Below are positions 1 to 6,366 of a stretch of DNA of 23,724 nt, piece by piece (positions within the stretch are counted from its first letter, which is position 1; the number at the start of each line of letters is the position of its first letter). This DNA comes from a virus: positions 1 through 23,724 of the IMG/VR virus record IMGVR_UViG_3300046313_000316, one strand, 5' to 3'. The notes beneath the pieces were generated by a model. It had not been told where the DNA came from and did not search any database. It worked only from the letters and a program-made list of their open reading frames with translations. Position numbers and translations under genes: made by a program.

Positions 1-150
1 TGGTGCTCTCCTGTCGCTCCTGCTGGTGCTCTCCTGTCGCTCCTGCTGGTGCTCTCCTGTCGCTCCTGCTGGTGCTCTCCTGTCGCTCCTGCTGGTGCTC
101 TCCTGTCGCTCCTGCTGGTGCTCTCCTGTCGCTCCTGCTGGTGCTCTCCT
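1..150. repeat. 23-bp tandem repeat array
   Basis: Six complete head-to-tail copies of a 23-bp unit (TGGTGCTCTCCTGTCGCTCC plus TGC) start at 1, 24, 47, 70, 93 and 116, with a 12-base partial copy at 139-150. The copies I compared are identical, which suggests recent expansion or active homogenisation. The array begins at or before the window edge, so its true length is unknown. It is far more GC-rich than its surroundings. The unit is not a multiple of three, so any reading frame cycles through all three frames and gives a 23-residue peptide repeat. No ATG or ribosome site supports translation. Confidence 0.95.
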
Positions 151-169
151 ACTTCCCCACACCCCAAGC

Positions 170-326
170 GGCTTTTTAGTCCAAGATGTACTAAACGGCT
201 TTTTAACTCAAGGTTTAGTCAAGGGCTTTTTAATCAATGAATTACTCAACATAAAGTACACAACATGAATTACTAAACATGAATTACTGAAGGGCTTTTT
301 AGTTAAAAGTTTCAGTTAAAAGTTTG
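170..326. repeat. Dispersed short direct repeats in the left non-coding region
   Basis: GGCTTTTTA(A/G)(T/C) occurs at about 170, 197, 224 and 293; the first three are spaced exactly 27 bases apart. ACATGAATTACT occurs at about 264 and 278, with a related TGAATTACTC at 238. AGTTAAAAGTTT occurs at 301 and 313. No gene is supported in 1-311. The repeats lie just past the stop of the last minus-strand gene. They could be protein-binding repeats, part of a genome-end region or an origin; the sequence alone does not decide. Confidence 0.7.
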
Positions 327-623
327 AATAGTTTTAGTAGTTGTTTTCAAAAAAAAAACCTCAACCAACTTAATACTACTCAAGTGATTACTCAACACAT
401 CAGGACTGATACCTAATGTAAGTTCTTTATCCCGATTAGAGTAGTAAGTACTCCAAATAACATCCTGTACAGCTTGGTTATTTCGCATCCGTTGAGCACC
501 CCTAAATGTCCTGTATCCCTTTTGATTACCAACTACACCACCCAAGCAATCAAAGATGAAGTACTTTTGTTTTTTCATTTGTTGTTCTTGTGTTTGTTGT
601 TTCTGTTTTTGCAGTTTCAGCAT
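312..623 (-). CDS. Hypothetical protein, Gln/Lys-rich N terminus
   Basis: I do not recognise this 103-residue protein. I chose the ATG at 623 over an in-frame TTG at 632 because an AAAGGA sits about 9 bases upstream of it. The start overlaps the stop of the preceding gene (ATGCTGA), so translation is probably coupled. Residues 4-20 are rich in Gln and Lys (KLQKQKQQTQEQQMKKQK) and probably helical. A second Met at residue 16 could be an alternative start. The rest is a mixed sequence with no membrane segment or signal peptide. It is the last gene of the left arm before the repeat region. Confidence 0.65.
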   Translation of the reverse strand: MLKLQKQKQQTQEQQMKKQKYFIFDCLGGVVGNQKGYRTFRGAQRMRNNQAVQDVIWSTYYSNRDKELTLGISPDVLSNHLSSIKLVEVFFLKTTTKTIQTFN

Positions 624-871
624 TGTAAGCAATCCTTTGTGGCGTTTTTAGCTTTGCTTTCACACAGTAAGTACCAAGCATTATAGTCCCAGTTGAACTT
701 AGAACGAGTGCTACTTGTAAATACATCAAACCAGATATTACCTAAAGTTCTAACCATAGCACCAGAGATAGCCCAACTTTCTATATCTCCGTTGTAGTTA
801 TTGTCCTTTTCTTTAAGTGCTCCAGAGATAATTGCAACTCCAATATTGACTGCATCTGCTTTAGTAATCAT
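617..871 (-). CDS. Hypothetical protein (84 aa)
   Basis: Unrecognised small protein. AAAAGGA lies 7 bases before the ATG. It starts MITKADAVNIGVAIISGA and continues with an aromatic-rich C-terminal half (IWFDVFTSS...NWDYNAWYLL) and two Cys near the end (one being LLCESK, the other the penultimate residue). It forms a two-gene unit with the following 103-aa gene and has its own TATAAT-type promoter about 40 bases upstream. Confidence 0.65.
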   Translation of the reverse strand: MITKADAVNIGVAIISGALKEKDNNYNGDIESWAISGAMVRTLGNIWFDVFTSSTRSKFNWDYNAWYLLCESKAKNATKDCLQC

Positions 872-907
872 TGTGTTTCCTTTTACTGTTTTACTTACTA
901 TGCCTTG

Positions 908-913
908 ATTATA
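908..913 (-). promoter_or_regulatory. Promoter -10 box for the 84-aa gene
   Basis: Minus-strand TATAATCAAGGCATAG, about 37 bases upstream of the ATG at 871. It is a variant of the cassette found before most left-arm genes. No convincing -35 box is seen. Confidence 0.5.
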
Positions 914-931
914 TATCGAATTTAGTATTTA

Positions 932-1150
932 TTAAAGGCTGTACCCAATTTGTTTGTAGTAATTAACAGCAACGTCTTTAGAACTAAACACCTGAGTACA
1001 GAATGAACTTTGCTTGTACTTCTTGAACTCAGAGCAAATGCAAGCTGACTTTGATGTGGAATCCTGATTATAGCTATCACCAGTAATAAATGAAAAAGTT
1101 ACACGATTTCCAGTTATTGAGCTAACCATAAGAAATTCATTGTCTTGCAT
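932..1150 (-). CDS. Hypothetical protein (72 aa)
   Basis: Unrecognised. An AAAGGA ribosome site lies about 7 bases before the ATG. The sequence (MQDNEFLMVSSITGNRVTF...) looks like a small beta-rich fold with a Cys pair ACICSEFK near the middle and a third Cys in SFCTQVF. The C-terminal segment VFSSKDVAVNYYKQIGYSL resembles the short 'element followed by YY-Q' tails of many phage orphans but names no family. It stands alone behind its own promoter. Confidence 0.65.
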   Translation of the reverse strand: MQDNEFLMVSSITGNRVTFSFITGDSYNQDSTSKSACICSEFKKYKQSSFCTQVFSSKDVAVNYYKQIGYSL

Positions 1151-1187
1151 TTTAATTTCCTTTACTTACGTTGTTTGGGATAAAGGA

Positions 1188-1193
1188 ATTATA
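1188..1193 (-). promoter_or_regulatory. Promoter -10 box for the 72-aa gene
   Basis: Minus-strand TATATAATTCCTTTATCCC, followed by a leader that shares CCCAAACAAC with the leader of the 86-aa gene. Confidence 0.55.
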
Positions 1194-1219
1194 TACCAAA
1201 AACTACAAGCATTAAGTAT

Positions 1220-1480
1220 TCAGTACTGCTCTAAGTACACCAAATGCTTATTTATTTTCCACTTCTCCAGCACAGCATCCCCGTTACTATCCTCATCAAC
1301 GCAAACATAAACTACAGTCCTCTTGACAGTACAGAACCTAACTGAATCAAAACCCACGTCAATCTCATGCTTCAATCCCTTTGATATAGCCCAAGGGTTA
1401 GTACTTGCTCTGTATGTGAAGTTCCTACCGTATTTTACTTCATAGAACTCACCTAAGTTTTCTGGGTTGTATTTGAACAT
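1220..1480 (-). CDS. Hypothetical protein (86 aa)
   Basis: Unrecognised. The N-terminal MFKYNPENLGEFYEVKYGRN is followed by beta-strand-like stretches (VRFCTVKRTVVYVCVDED). The leader AAACAACACAACAGAAAG precedes the ATG and is shared, base for base, with the leader of the alanine-rich gene that starts at 3185, so the two genes carry a duplicated 5' region. The ribosome site is weak (AGAAAG). Confidence 0.65.
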   Translation of the reverse strand: MFKYNPENLGEFYEVKYGRNFTYRASTNPWAISKGLKHEIDVGFDSVRFCTVKRTVVYVCVDEDSNGDAVLEKWKINKHLVYLEQY

Positions 1481-1515
1481 ATTTAACTTTCTGTTGTGTT
1501 GTTTGGGATGACTGA

Positions 1516-1521
1516 ATTATA
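1516..1521 (-). promoter_or_regulatory. Promoter cassette for the 86-aa gene
   Basis: Minus-strand TGCTATAATTCAGTCATC. An upstream AAGTTCTAGGA box is also present in the right-arm promoter at 12351. The pairing of the two boxes suggests a shared recognition pattern, though the spacing differs between copies. Confidence 0.6.
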
Positions 1522-1585
1522 GCAGTAAATCCTAGAACTTTTCAGAACATCCTAGGAATTATTCAGAAATTATTCAGAGCTATCT

Positions 1586-2455
1586 TTAGTTAAACGCAAT
1601 ATCCTCCGCAATGTCCCACAACTCAGCATTGATACGGATGCTTTCCTTCACAGCATTAACTGCACGAGCCTTACGCAAGAATCCCAATTGATCTTCTTCC
1701 GTTACTGACCGCACGTATGTACGACCACGCATTACAGCCTCTTGTACTCTATTAAGCACTGTAAAAGCATCACTACTTGAGTCACCAAAGCGATTGACAC
1801 GCAGCGCATTCTTAGCTGTTGTTGTATCAGCATAAGAACCCTTCTTCATTTGGGTATTGCTATCGTACAAATCCCATCGTGTTTCAAGACCACGCAATGC
1901 TAGGCTGTATTGCTGATGCCTTTCTAGCTGTACTTGCTTCAAATCCTGAATACGAGCCATCATTTTAGGTAGGCTTTCAATAGTTGATTTAAGCATATCC
2001 TCAAAACCATTTAAGCCACTCTTACTGTGGTACATACGAGAGCTAAAACCATCACCAGCTACAATACCATTAGAGCAAATAAAGCGAAATACACCAGCGT
2101 ACAACTGCACAGAGGATGAACCATCGTGAGAATTATATAGGGTAATCTCAGGGCGTACATCACTTTGTTCTTGCGTACCACCCAGCACAGAACGATGAGC
2201 AAATGACAACAAGTGCGAGTTATGGCTCAGAACATCATCTGTCTTAACGCGAGATACCTTCTGTGCAGCTTGCACTGGTACATATCCGTAATCAAGCATA
2301 ACAGGAATCAAATCAGACGTATCCAAAGAGACATAACGCTCAGTCAAATGCTGGGCTTTACTTGAGCTAAATACAGCAGGGGCTAGCTGTTGAATGCGCT
2401 CAGAAGAAAGCTCTTGGTTGTTGGAATTACGAGAGAAGATAAGATTTTGACGCAT
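1586..2455 (-). CDS. DUF932 family phage protein
   Basis: A 289-residue protein that I assign to the DUF932 (phage/plasmid-like) family. The central segment, about residues 82-145, shows the family pattern: LLSFAHR, then RPEITLYNSHDGSSSVQL, then FRFICSNGIVAGD and SRMYHS. The C-terminal half is helical and charged. The molecular role of the family is not established as far as I know; members sit in phage early regions and on plasmids. A TTTCCTTTG-complement ribosome site (AAAGGAAATTAAA) precedes the ATG. It is a single-gene transcription unit with its own TATAAT cassette. Confidence 0.85.
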   Translation of the reverse strand: MRQNLIFSRNSNNQELSSERIQQLAPAVFSSSKAQHLTERYVSLDTSDLIPVMLDYGYVPVQAAQKVSRVKTDDVLSHNSHLLSFAHRSVLGGTQEQSDVRPEITLYNSHDGSSSVQLYAGVFRFICSNGIVAGDGFSSRMYHSKSGLNGFEDMLKSTIESLPKMMARIQDLKQVQLERHQQYSLALRGLETRWDLYDSNTQMKKGSYADTTTAKNALRVNRFGDSSSDAFTVLNRVQEAVMRGRTYVRSVTEEDQLGFLRKARAVNAVKESIRINAELWDIAEDIAFN

Positions 2456-2491
2456 TTTAATTTCCTTTGTACATGTGAATAAGATGGATGA

Positions 2492-2497
2492 ATTATA
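2492..2497 (-). promoter_or_regulatory. Promoter cassette for the DUF932 gene
   Basis: Minus-strand AGCTGTATAATTCATCCATC about 40 bases upstream of the start. A TTGAAA lies 19 bases upstream of the TATAAT, and the promoter at 3222 has the same TTGAAA-19-TATAAT arrangement, including the AATTAGCTG before the -10. Confidence 0.65.
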
Positions 2498-2528
2498 CAG
2501 CTAATTTTGGTATAAATTTCAAGAACTT

Positions 2529-3185
2529 TTAGGATTCTTCTAGAAATTTCTTTAGGATTTCTACTTGCTTTTGTTTCATATCAGGATCAGCAGCATAAGC
2601 AGCAGCAACACGAGCAGCAGCATGAGCAGCATAAGCAGCAGCAGCAGCATCATAAGCATCATAAGCAGCATCAGCAGCATCAGCAGCAGCAACACGAGCA
2701 GCAGCATGAGCAGCATAAGCAGCAGCAACACGAGCAGCAGCATGAGCAGCATAAGCATCAGTACGAGCAGAAGCAGCAGCAGCAGCAGAAGCAGCAGCAT
2801 GAGCAGCATAAGCATCAGTACGAGCATCAGCAGCAGCAGCAGCAGAAGCAGCAGCAGCAGCATGAGCAGCAAGCTCCAACTCCCCCTGCGTAGCCTCCCC
2901 GTTAGCGAACTTCTCAGCCACATCGAGCGCAGCAATGCTCCTTTGGTCTTTCATCAAGTGCTGCACTTCCCGAGCAAAAGCAACCGCCATCAACCGCTTC
3001 TCTTTGTCAAAGCCATCTACTGCTCTCAAGCACCACAACGTATCATCCAAACCATTGCTTTCAAGGATTGTCAACAAATCCAGCTCAACGTCATCTGCAA
3101 CTGTCTTACCAAGATGTTTCAACAACTTAGTCCAACCAGAAGTGCAAGGTGATTTAGAACGGATTTTATTTAGGTTAGTTTTCAT
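2529..3185 (-). CDS. Alanine-rich repeat-tail protein, paralogue 1
   Basis: A 218-residue protein in two parts. Residues 1-103 are a normal globular, probably all-helical domain (MKTNLNKIRSKSP... LWCLRAVDGFDKEKRLMAVAF ... RSIAALDVAEKFANGEATQ). Residues ~105-203 are a low-complexity helix of Ala with spaced His, Arg, Tyr and Asp, with units such as AAHAAARVAAAY and ARTDAYAAHAAA. A short charged end (KQKQVEILKKFLEES) follows. The arrangement recalls the alanine-rich 'putative immunity protein' (Imm5-like) group, but the match is only by composition. It has a paralogue at 4557-5183 with about 13 differences over the first 103 residues. Function unknown. Confidence 0.8.
   Translation of the reverse strand: MKTNLNKIRSKSPCTSGWTKLLKHLGKTVADDVELDLLTILESNGLDDTLWCLRAVDGFDKEKRLMAVAFAREVQHLMKDQRSIAALDVAEKFANGEATQGELELAAHAAAAASAAAAADARTDAYAAHAAASAAAAASARTDAYAAHAAARVAAAYAAHAAARVAAADAADAAYDAYDAAAAAYAAHAAARVAAAYAADPDMKQKQVEILKKFLEES
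2585..2871 (-). repeat. GCA/GCT-type trinucleotide-rich repeat inside the alanine-rich gene
   Basis: Nearly pure AGC/CAT triplets on the plus strand, with an imperfect 36-base higher-order unit (CAACACGAGCAGCAGCATGA core) seen around 2605, 2690 and 2720. The repeat keeps the frame, so slippage would change protein length without breaking it. It also creates long open frames on the opposite strand. Confidence 0.85.
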
Positions 3186-3221
3186 GTTTGGGCTTTCTGT
3201 TGTGTTGTTTAAGGTGACTTG

Positions 3222-3227
3222 ATTATA
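3222..3227 (-). promoter_or_regulatory. Promoter cassette for alanine-rich paralogue 1
   Basis: Minus-strand AATTAGCTGTATAATCAAG with TTGAAA 19 bases upstream of the TATAAT. The leader contains AAACAACACAACAGAAAG, shared with the 86-aa gene. Confidence 0.6.
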
Positions 3228-3248
3228 CAGCTAATTGTTGGTGTATTT

Positions 3249-3515
3249 TCAAACAGAATCCGAATAATGCGAATATCTTACTTGAAAATTCCAAGCATCT
3301 TTCTTGGATATATCACTAATAGTATTAGAGTACCTATAGGTTACTTCATAAGATGATAAGTGCTCATCCTTACAACCTTTGTACTTCTCTACAGATACAA
3401 TCCAGCACTTAGTACCAGAGCTACTAACCCACAATTCATCTTTATCGAAGGCTGGTGATATAACCTTCCTGAACTTTACTTGACTGTGTTTTGCTTGTCT
3501 AGTTTTTGCTTGCAT
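3249..3515 (-). CDS. Hypothetical protein (88 aa)
   Basis: Unrecognised. It begins with a basic stretch (MQAKTRQAKHSQVKFRKV), then DELWVSSSGTKCWIVSVEKYKGCKDEHLSSYEVTYRYS, which looks like a small beta sheet with two Cys. The ribosome site is the unusual AGAAAG type used by its neighbours (TAATAGAAAGTCCAAT before the ATG). Single-gene unit. Confidence 0.6.
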   Translation of the reverse strand: MQAKTRQAKHSQVKFRKVISPAFDKDELWVSSSGTKCWIVSVEKYKGCKDEHLSSYEVTYRYSNTISDISKKDAWNFQVRYSHYSDSV

Positions 3516-3551
3516 ATTGGACTTTCTATTAGGTATTAATAAGATGGATGA

Positions 3552-3557
3552 ATTATA
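3552..3557 (-). promoter_or_regulatory. Promoter cassette for the 88-aa gene
   Basis: Minus-strand CTTGCTATAATTCATCCATC with an upstream AAAGTTCTGGAAT box, close to the copies at 1516 and 2492. Confidence 0.6.
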
Positions 3558-3578
3558 GCAAGTATTCCAGAACTTTTA

Positions 3579-4067
3579 CTACTTGCTATAAAAAATATGC
3601 ACACCTAGTACTTTGATTCTCTTGAAGGTAGAACTCCAAGCTGGTCGCACGTCCTTTGTATGGTAGTACAGAGCAGCTTCTGGTAGCACCTTAGCTAGCT
3701 CTAAATCACTTGAGTACGCAAGAATCAGGGCTGTGTTATACGCTTGTATTTCCCTTGAATTAAGCCCTGTTGTATCCCCCATTAACAGCGCATCAATAGC
3801 TTTGTAGCTCTGTTGGTGCGTCCAACTGAATTGCTTACGCTGAAAGATAACCCCACATGGTGTACTTGGGTAGCCGCTTGCCTTTACTCTGTTGTTTACT
3901 ACTTTAATTACAGCCATCATGCCTTTAATACCTTCGCTCCTTGCTTCGTAGTAAGCATTCAAAGCATGGCACTGCTCTTGCTGTGGTAGTTTTGATTGAG
4001 GTACATCAGGTGCATAAGCAAGAGACCCAAGGAATAAACTCAAAGCTAGGATAAGAAATTGTTTCAT
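3579..4067 (-). CDS. Secreted SleB/CwlJ-like cell-wall hydrolase
   Basis: A 162-residue protein of the Hydrolase_2 (SleB) family, whose members cleave peptidoglycan. Residues 1-18 are a signal peptide or signal-anchor (MKQFLILALSLFLGSLAYA). The catalytic domain follows: NAYYEARSEGIKGMMAVIKV (about 37-56, with the family's conserved Glu in YYEARSEG), NNRV, CGVIFQRKQFSW, and the C-terminal YYHTKDVRPAW...VHIFY motif. It is likely the phage lysin, or an exported wall-modifying enzyme, exported through Sec rather than through a holin. No holin or spanin is visible nearby. The ATG has no clear Shine-Dalgarno sequence, so expression may be low. A terminator lies just upstream, so it needs its own promoter, which I could not place. 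Confidence 0.85.
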   Translation of the reverse strand: MKQFLILALSLFLGSLAYAPDVPQSKLPQQEQCHALNAYYEARSEGIKGMMAVIKVVNNRVKASGYPSTPCGVIFQRKQFSWTHQQSYKAIDALLMGDTTGLNSREIQAYNTALILAYSSDLELAKVLPEAALYYHTKDVRPAWSSTFKRIKVLGVHIFYSK

Positions 4068-4100
4068 GTATTACTTATGTATTGTGTATGTATATAAAAA

Positions 4101-4136
4101 GAAAAACCCCAAGGAGCCTTGTGAGCAACTTGGGGT
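4101..4136 (-). terminator. Rho-independent terminator, minus strand
   Basis: Read on the minus strand, ACCCCAAG and CTTGGGGT form an 8-bp stem around a 15-base loop, followed directly by TTTTTCTTTTT. It closes the transcript that carries the 127-aa gene and alanine-rich paralogue 2, ahead of the hydrolase gene. Confidence 0.8.
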
Positions 4137-4176
4137 AATTGTAACCTAATTCTGTAACTTCATCTTCCATCAATAA

Positions 4177-4560
4177 TCAATAATCAATATTTCCACATCT
4201 TGAGTAAGAGGTTTTTCCTGTTAGTTTAGTATCAAATACATATACAATCTTTTGTTGGTAGTTGCCTTTGTCAATATCTTCTTTATATACATAGGGATTT
4301 TCTTCGTACTTAAACATTTTGTAGTGCTTTGTCAGTCGTTCTACTTCATCTTTGGGCATCTGATAGTCCCAATCTTTTTTATCTCCGCAATCCTCAAGTC
4401 TACACATTTCAAGATAGAACGCTTGAGTTTGCTTTACGAGCCTAACCTCTACTAACTTTGGTTTCAAATCCACAACATCACCAACGATACCGTTCCAGAG
4501 CATTATATCTGGATTACCCTCGATGGTTTGTAAAAGTTCGATTAGTTTTTGTTTTTTCAT
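4177..4560 (-). CDS. Hypothetical protein of a phage 'EGNPDIMLWNG' family
   Basis: A 127-residue protein. The N-terminal KLIELLQTIEGNPDIMLWNGIVGDVVDL resembles a small family I have seen in many phages, where the first ~40 residues read 'L..l..leGnp.v.....' followed by a beta strand; no function is known to me. The C-terminal half is charged and Tyr-rich with KTSYSRCGNIDY at the end. Its ATG overlaps the TGA of the upstream alanine-rich gene (ATGA), so the pair is an operon with coupled translation. A terminator follows it. Confidence 0.75.
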   Translation of the reverse strand: MKKQKLIELLQTIEGNPDIMLWNGIVGDVVDLKPKLVEVRLVKQTQAFYLEMCRLEDCGDKKDWDYQMPKDEVERLTKHYKMFKYEENPYVYKEDIDKGNYQQKIVYVFDTKLTGKTSYSRCGNIDY

Positions 4561-5183
4561 TTTATAAATTTCTTTAGTATTTTTACTTGTTTATTTCTCA
4601 TATCATCATAAGCATCATCATAAGCATCATCATAAGTAGCATAAGTAGCAGCATAAGCAGCATAAGCAGCAGCAGAAGTAGCATCGGCAGCAGCAGAAGC
4701 AGCATCGGCAGCAGCAGCAGCATCAGCAGCAGCATCAGCAGCAACATAAGCAGCAGCACGAGCATCAGCAGCAACATAAGCAGCAGCACGAGCAGCATCA
4801 GCAGCAGCATCAGCAGCAACATAAGCAGCAGCACGAGCATCAGCAGCAACATAAGCAGCAGCACGAGCATCATTCAACTCTTGTTGTGTAGCCTCACCAT
4901 TAGCAAACCTCTCAGCCATATCCAGTGCAGCAATACTTCTTAGGTCTTTCATGAGGTGTTGCACTTCACGAGCGAAAGCAACAGCCATCAGACGCTTCTC
5001 CTTGTCAAAGCCATCTACGGCTCGCAAGCACCACAAAGCATCATCAAGACCATTGCTTTCTAGGATTGTTAGGAGTGAGAGTTCAACGTCATCTGCTTGA
5101 ACCTTACCTAAATGCTTTAACAACTTAGTCCAACCTTCTTTGCAAGGTGAGTTCAAGCGAATCTTGTTAAGTGATGTTTTCAT
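4557..5183 (-). CDS. Alanine-rich repeat-tail protein, paralogue 2
   Basis: A 208-residue paralogue of the protein at 2529-3185: the first 103 residues differ at about 13 positions (MKTSLNKIRLNSPCKEGW... MAERFANGEATQQEL). The alanine-rich tail (about 108-193) has a different unit, ARAAAYVAAD, and ends in YATYDDAYDDAYDDMRNKQ, so the tails expanded independently after duplication. The C terminus again is a short basic helix (VKILKKFIK). It is the first gene of a two-gene operon. Function unknown; keeping the N domain while the tail varies suggests the N domain carries the activity. Confidence 0.8.
   Translation of the reverse strand: MKTSLNKIRLNSPCKEGWTKLLKHLGKVQADDVELSLLTILESNGLDDALWCLRAVDGFDKEKRLMAVAFAREVQHLMKDLRSIAALDMAERFANGEATQQELNDARAAAYVAADARAAAYVAADAAADAARAAAYVAADARAAAYVAADAAADAAAAADAASAAADATSAAAYAAYAATYATYDDAYDDAYDDMRNKQVKILKKFIK
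4604..4872 (-). repeat. Trinucleotide-rich repeat inside paralogue 2
   Basis: AGC/CAT-type triplets with a 27-base higher-order unit (CAACATAAGCAGCAGCACGA core) that recurs at about 4741, 4771, 4816 and 4846. The end near 4604 shows three tandem CATCATAAG units coding for YDD-type residues. Confidence 0.85.
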
Positions 5184-5217
5184 TTTGGTCTCTCTATTGT
5201 TTGTTTATGATGAATGA

Positions 5218-5223
5218 ATTATA
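5218..5223 (-). promoter_or_regulatory. Promoter cassette for the paralogue 2 operon
   Basis: Minus-strand TTGTATAATTCATTCATC, followed by a leader ending AATAGAGAGACCAAA before the ATG. Confidence 0.6.
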
Positions 5224-5226
5224 CAA

Positions 5227-5604
5227 CTAATCTTCTGCACTCAATCCAGCAGTCTCCAAATAATCCTTGTGCATTTCGTGCATAAATAAAAGAGCAAATA
5301 CCCGGTGGTCATTTACAGCGTTAATCTTTTGGATTGCTTCTTCTGTTGGTGGTAATCTGTAATACTTACAACCATCAAACCAGCGTTCACCCTCTGAGAT
5401 ATTACTTGGCTTAAACGCAGTCCTAAAGGCAGTACGTCCGAACTCATTTAACCAAGGGCAGATTGCTATAGCATAACCATCCCTCTGAGCATCAAACCTA
5501 TCCTTGTAGAATATCTCAGCTAAACCAAGGAAGTTATTACGCTTAAAAGAAGTCCAGTGGTCACATGGATATAGGACTTGTTCTTTTGTATATTCTGTAG
5601 TCAT
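5227..5604 (-). CDS. Hypothetical protein (125 aa)
   Basis: Unrecognised. I chose the ATG at 5604 (MTTEYTKEQ) over a GTG at 5610, because GGGGAG lies 5 bases upstream of the ATG, whereas it abuts the GTG. The protein contains SFKRNNFLGLAEIFYKDRFDAQRDGYAIAICPWLNEFG and an acidic end. No membrane or signal segment. The stop of the previous gene lies just 2 bases before this start, so the two genes form an operon. Confidence 0.65.
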   Translation of the reverse strand: MTTEYTKEQVLYPCDHWTSFKRNNFLGLAEIFYKDRFDAQRDGYAIAICPWLNEFGRTAFRTAFKPSNISEGERWFDGCKYYRLPPTEEAIQKINAVNDHRVFALLFMHEMHKDYLETAGLSAED

Positions 5605-5606
5605 AT

Positions 5607-5813
5607 TCACTCCCCGCGCTTGTTCTTGCGCTCTTGTGAGTAGTCCTTCTTTTTATCCTTTGGTTTTTTACCGCCTTGACTGTCCTCTGAGCTACCATAA
5701 ATACCAGCTTTAATTTCTTTTGAGCTAATCCGGGAATAGCTAAAGTCCATTCCATTTGTATCATGCAACTTAAAGCTGGGGTTAGTACCTGAAGTAAAGT
5801 CCTTGAATTTCAT
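5607..5813 (-). CDS. Small basic protein (68 aa)
   Basis: Unrecognised. An AAAAAGGAACAAA ribosome site precedes the ATG. The first half is mixed (MKFKDFTSGTNPSFKLHDTN); the second half is strongly basic and probably disordered (GGKKPKDKKKDYSQERKNKRGE), consistent with nucleic-acid binding. It leads a two-gene unit with the 125-aa gene. Confidence 0.6.
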   Translation of the reverse strand: MKFKDFTSGTNPSFKLHDTNGMDFSYSRISSKEIKAGIYGSSEDSQGGKKPKDKKKDYSQERKNKRGE

Positions 5814-5866
5814 TTTGTTCCTTTTTGAGTTAAGAGAGATAGAGAGAGAGATATTTAGATGACTGA

Positions 5867-5872
5867 ATTATA
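5867..5872 (-). promoter_or_regulatory. Promoter cassette for the 68-aa/125-aa operon
   Basis: Minus-strand CTGCTATAATTCAGTCATC. The leader just downstream carries an (AG)-rich complement, a TCTCTCTCTCTATC-type run at 5834-5850. Confidence 0.6.
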
Positions 5873-5899
5873 GCAGATTTCTAAGCGTTAAAACTTTAA

Positions 5900-6148
5900 T
5901 TATGTTTCATCCTTTAGTTTGCGGATAGCGTCAGCACACCAAGAGCACGCAAACTCTTCGTCTGTTTGCCTACATAACGGTTCTGGTTTTGCTGCGTTAT
6001 CACAAACACGCGCAGCCTCTTCCAACACATCGCGCCTGAATTGGAGCATTTGCTCTTCTGAATAAGCGTCTTGACTACTCACAAAATCATCTTCCCAAGA
6101 TCCACCTTCGAAACATATTCTTCCTTCAGGTTCAGGTAGCTTAATCAT
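5900..6148 (-). CDS. Small phage protein with 'EEAARVCDN...CADAIRKL' pattern
   Basis: An 82-residue protein. It starts MIKLPEPEG; the middle AYSEEQMLQFRRDVLEEAARVCDN and the end FACSWCADAIRKLKDE match a widespread family of small phage orphans that end in an '..CA.AIR.L' helix. Function unknown. Four Cys are present. The start overlaps the stop of the 62-aa gene upstream (ATGA). Last gene of a minus-strand cluster. Confidence 0.75.
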   Translation of the reverse strand: MIKLPEPEGRICFEGGSWEDDFVSSQDAYSEEQMLQFRRDVLEEAARVCDNAAKPEPLCRQTDEEFACSWCADAIRKLKDET

Positions 6149-6333
6149 AATTTTTTCCTTTGTTCGTTATTAACTTCTTGACTACAGTAGTCAAGACCTT
6201 CAGAAACCACTTTATTGAAAGATGCACCATTCATTCGTTTCATCTGCTTAATGAACCAAGGCATCTGTATTAGTTCTTTCATTTTTTCATCTGGATTATA
6301 CATCTGTTTAGTCATGCGGTCTTGAACTAACAT
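6145..6333 (-). CDS. Hypothetical protein (62 aa)
   Basis: Unrecognised. AAAGGATAAAAT precedes the ATG. Mostly helical, Met- and Lys-rich (MKELIQMPWFIKQMKRMNGASFNKVVSEGLDYCSQEV). Its ATGA overlap with the next gene supports it being real and coupled. Confidence 0.65.
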   Translation of the reverse strand: MLVQDRMTKQMYNPDEKMKELIQMPWFIKQMKRMNGASFNKVVSEGLDYCSQEVNNEQRKKL

Positions 6334-6366
6334 ATTTTATCCTTTAACAACAGCAAACAGAGCGAA

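Noticed and set aside
26-268. Open frames through the 23-bp array (Cys/Ser/Pro repeat peptide)
   Set aside because: No ATG start (GTG only), no ribosome site, and the frame is produced by the tandem repeat, which stays open in several frames.
2565-3152. Long Ser-rich plus-strand frame and Leu-rich minus-strand frame over the alanine repeat
   Set aside because: They are alternate-frame shadows of the GCA/GCT triplet repeat. The Ala frame has the globular N domain and a paralogue, so it is the real one.
4587-4943. Ser/Ile-rich plus-strand frame over paralogue 2
   Set aside because: Same repeat effect as above; no ribosome site and no conserved part.
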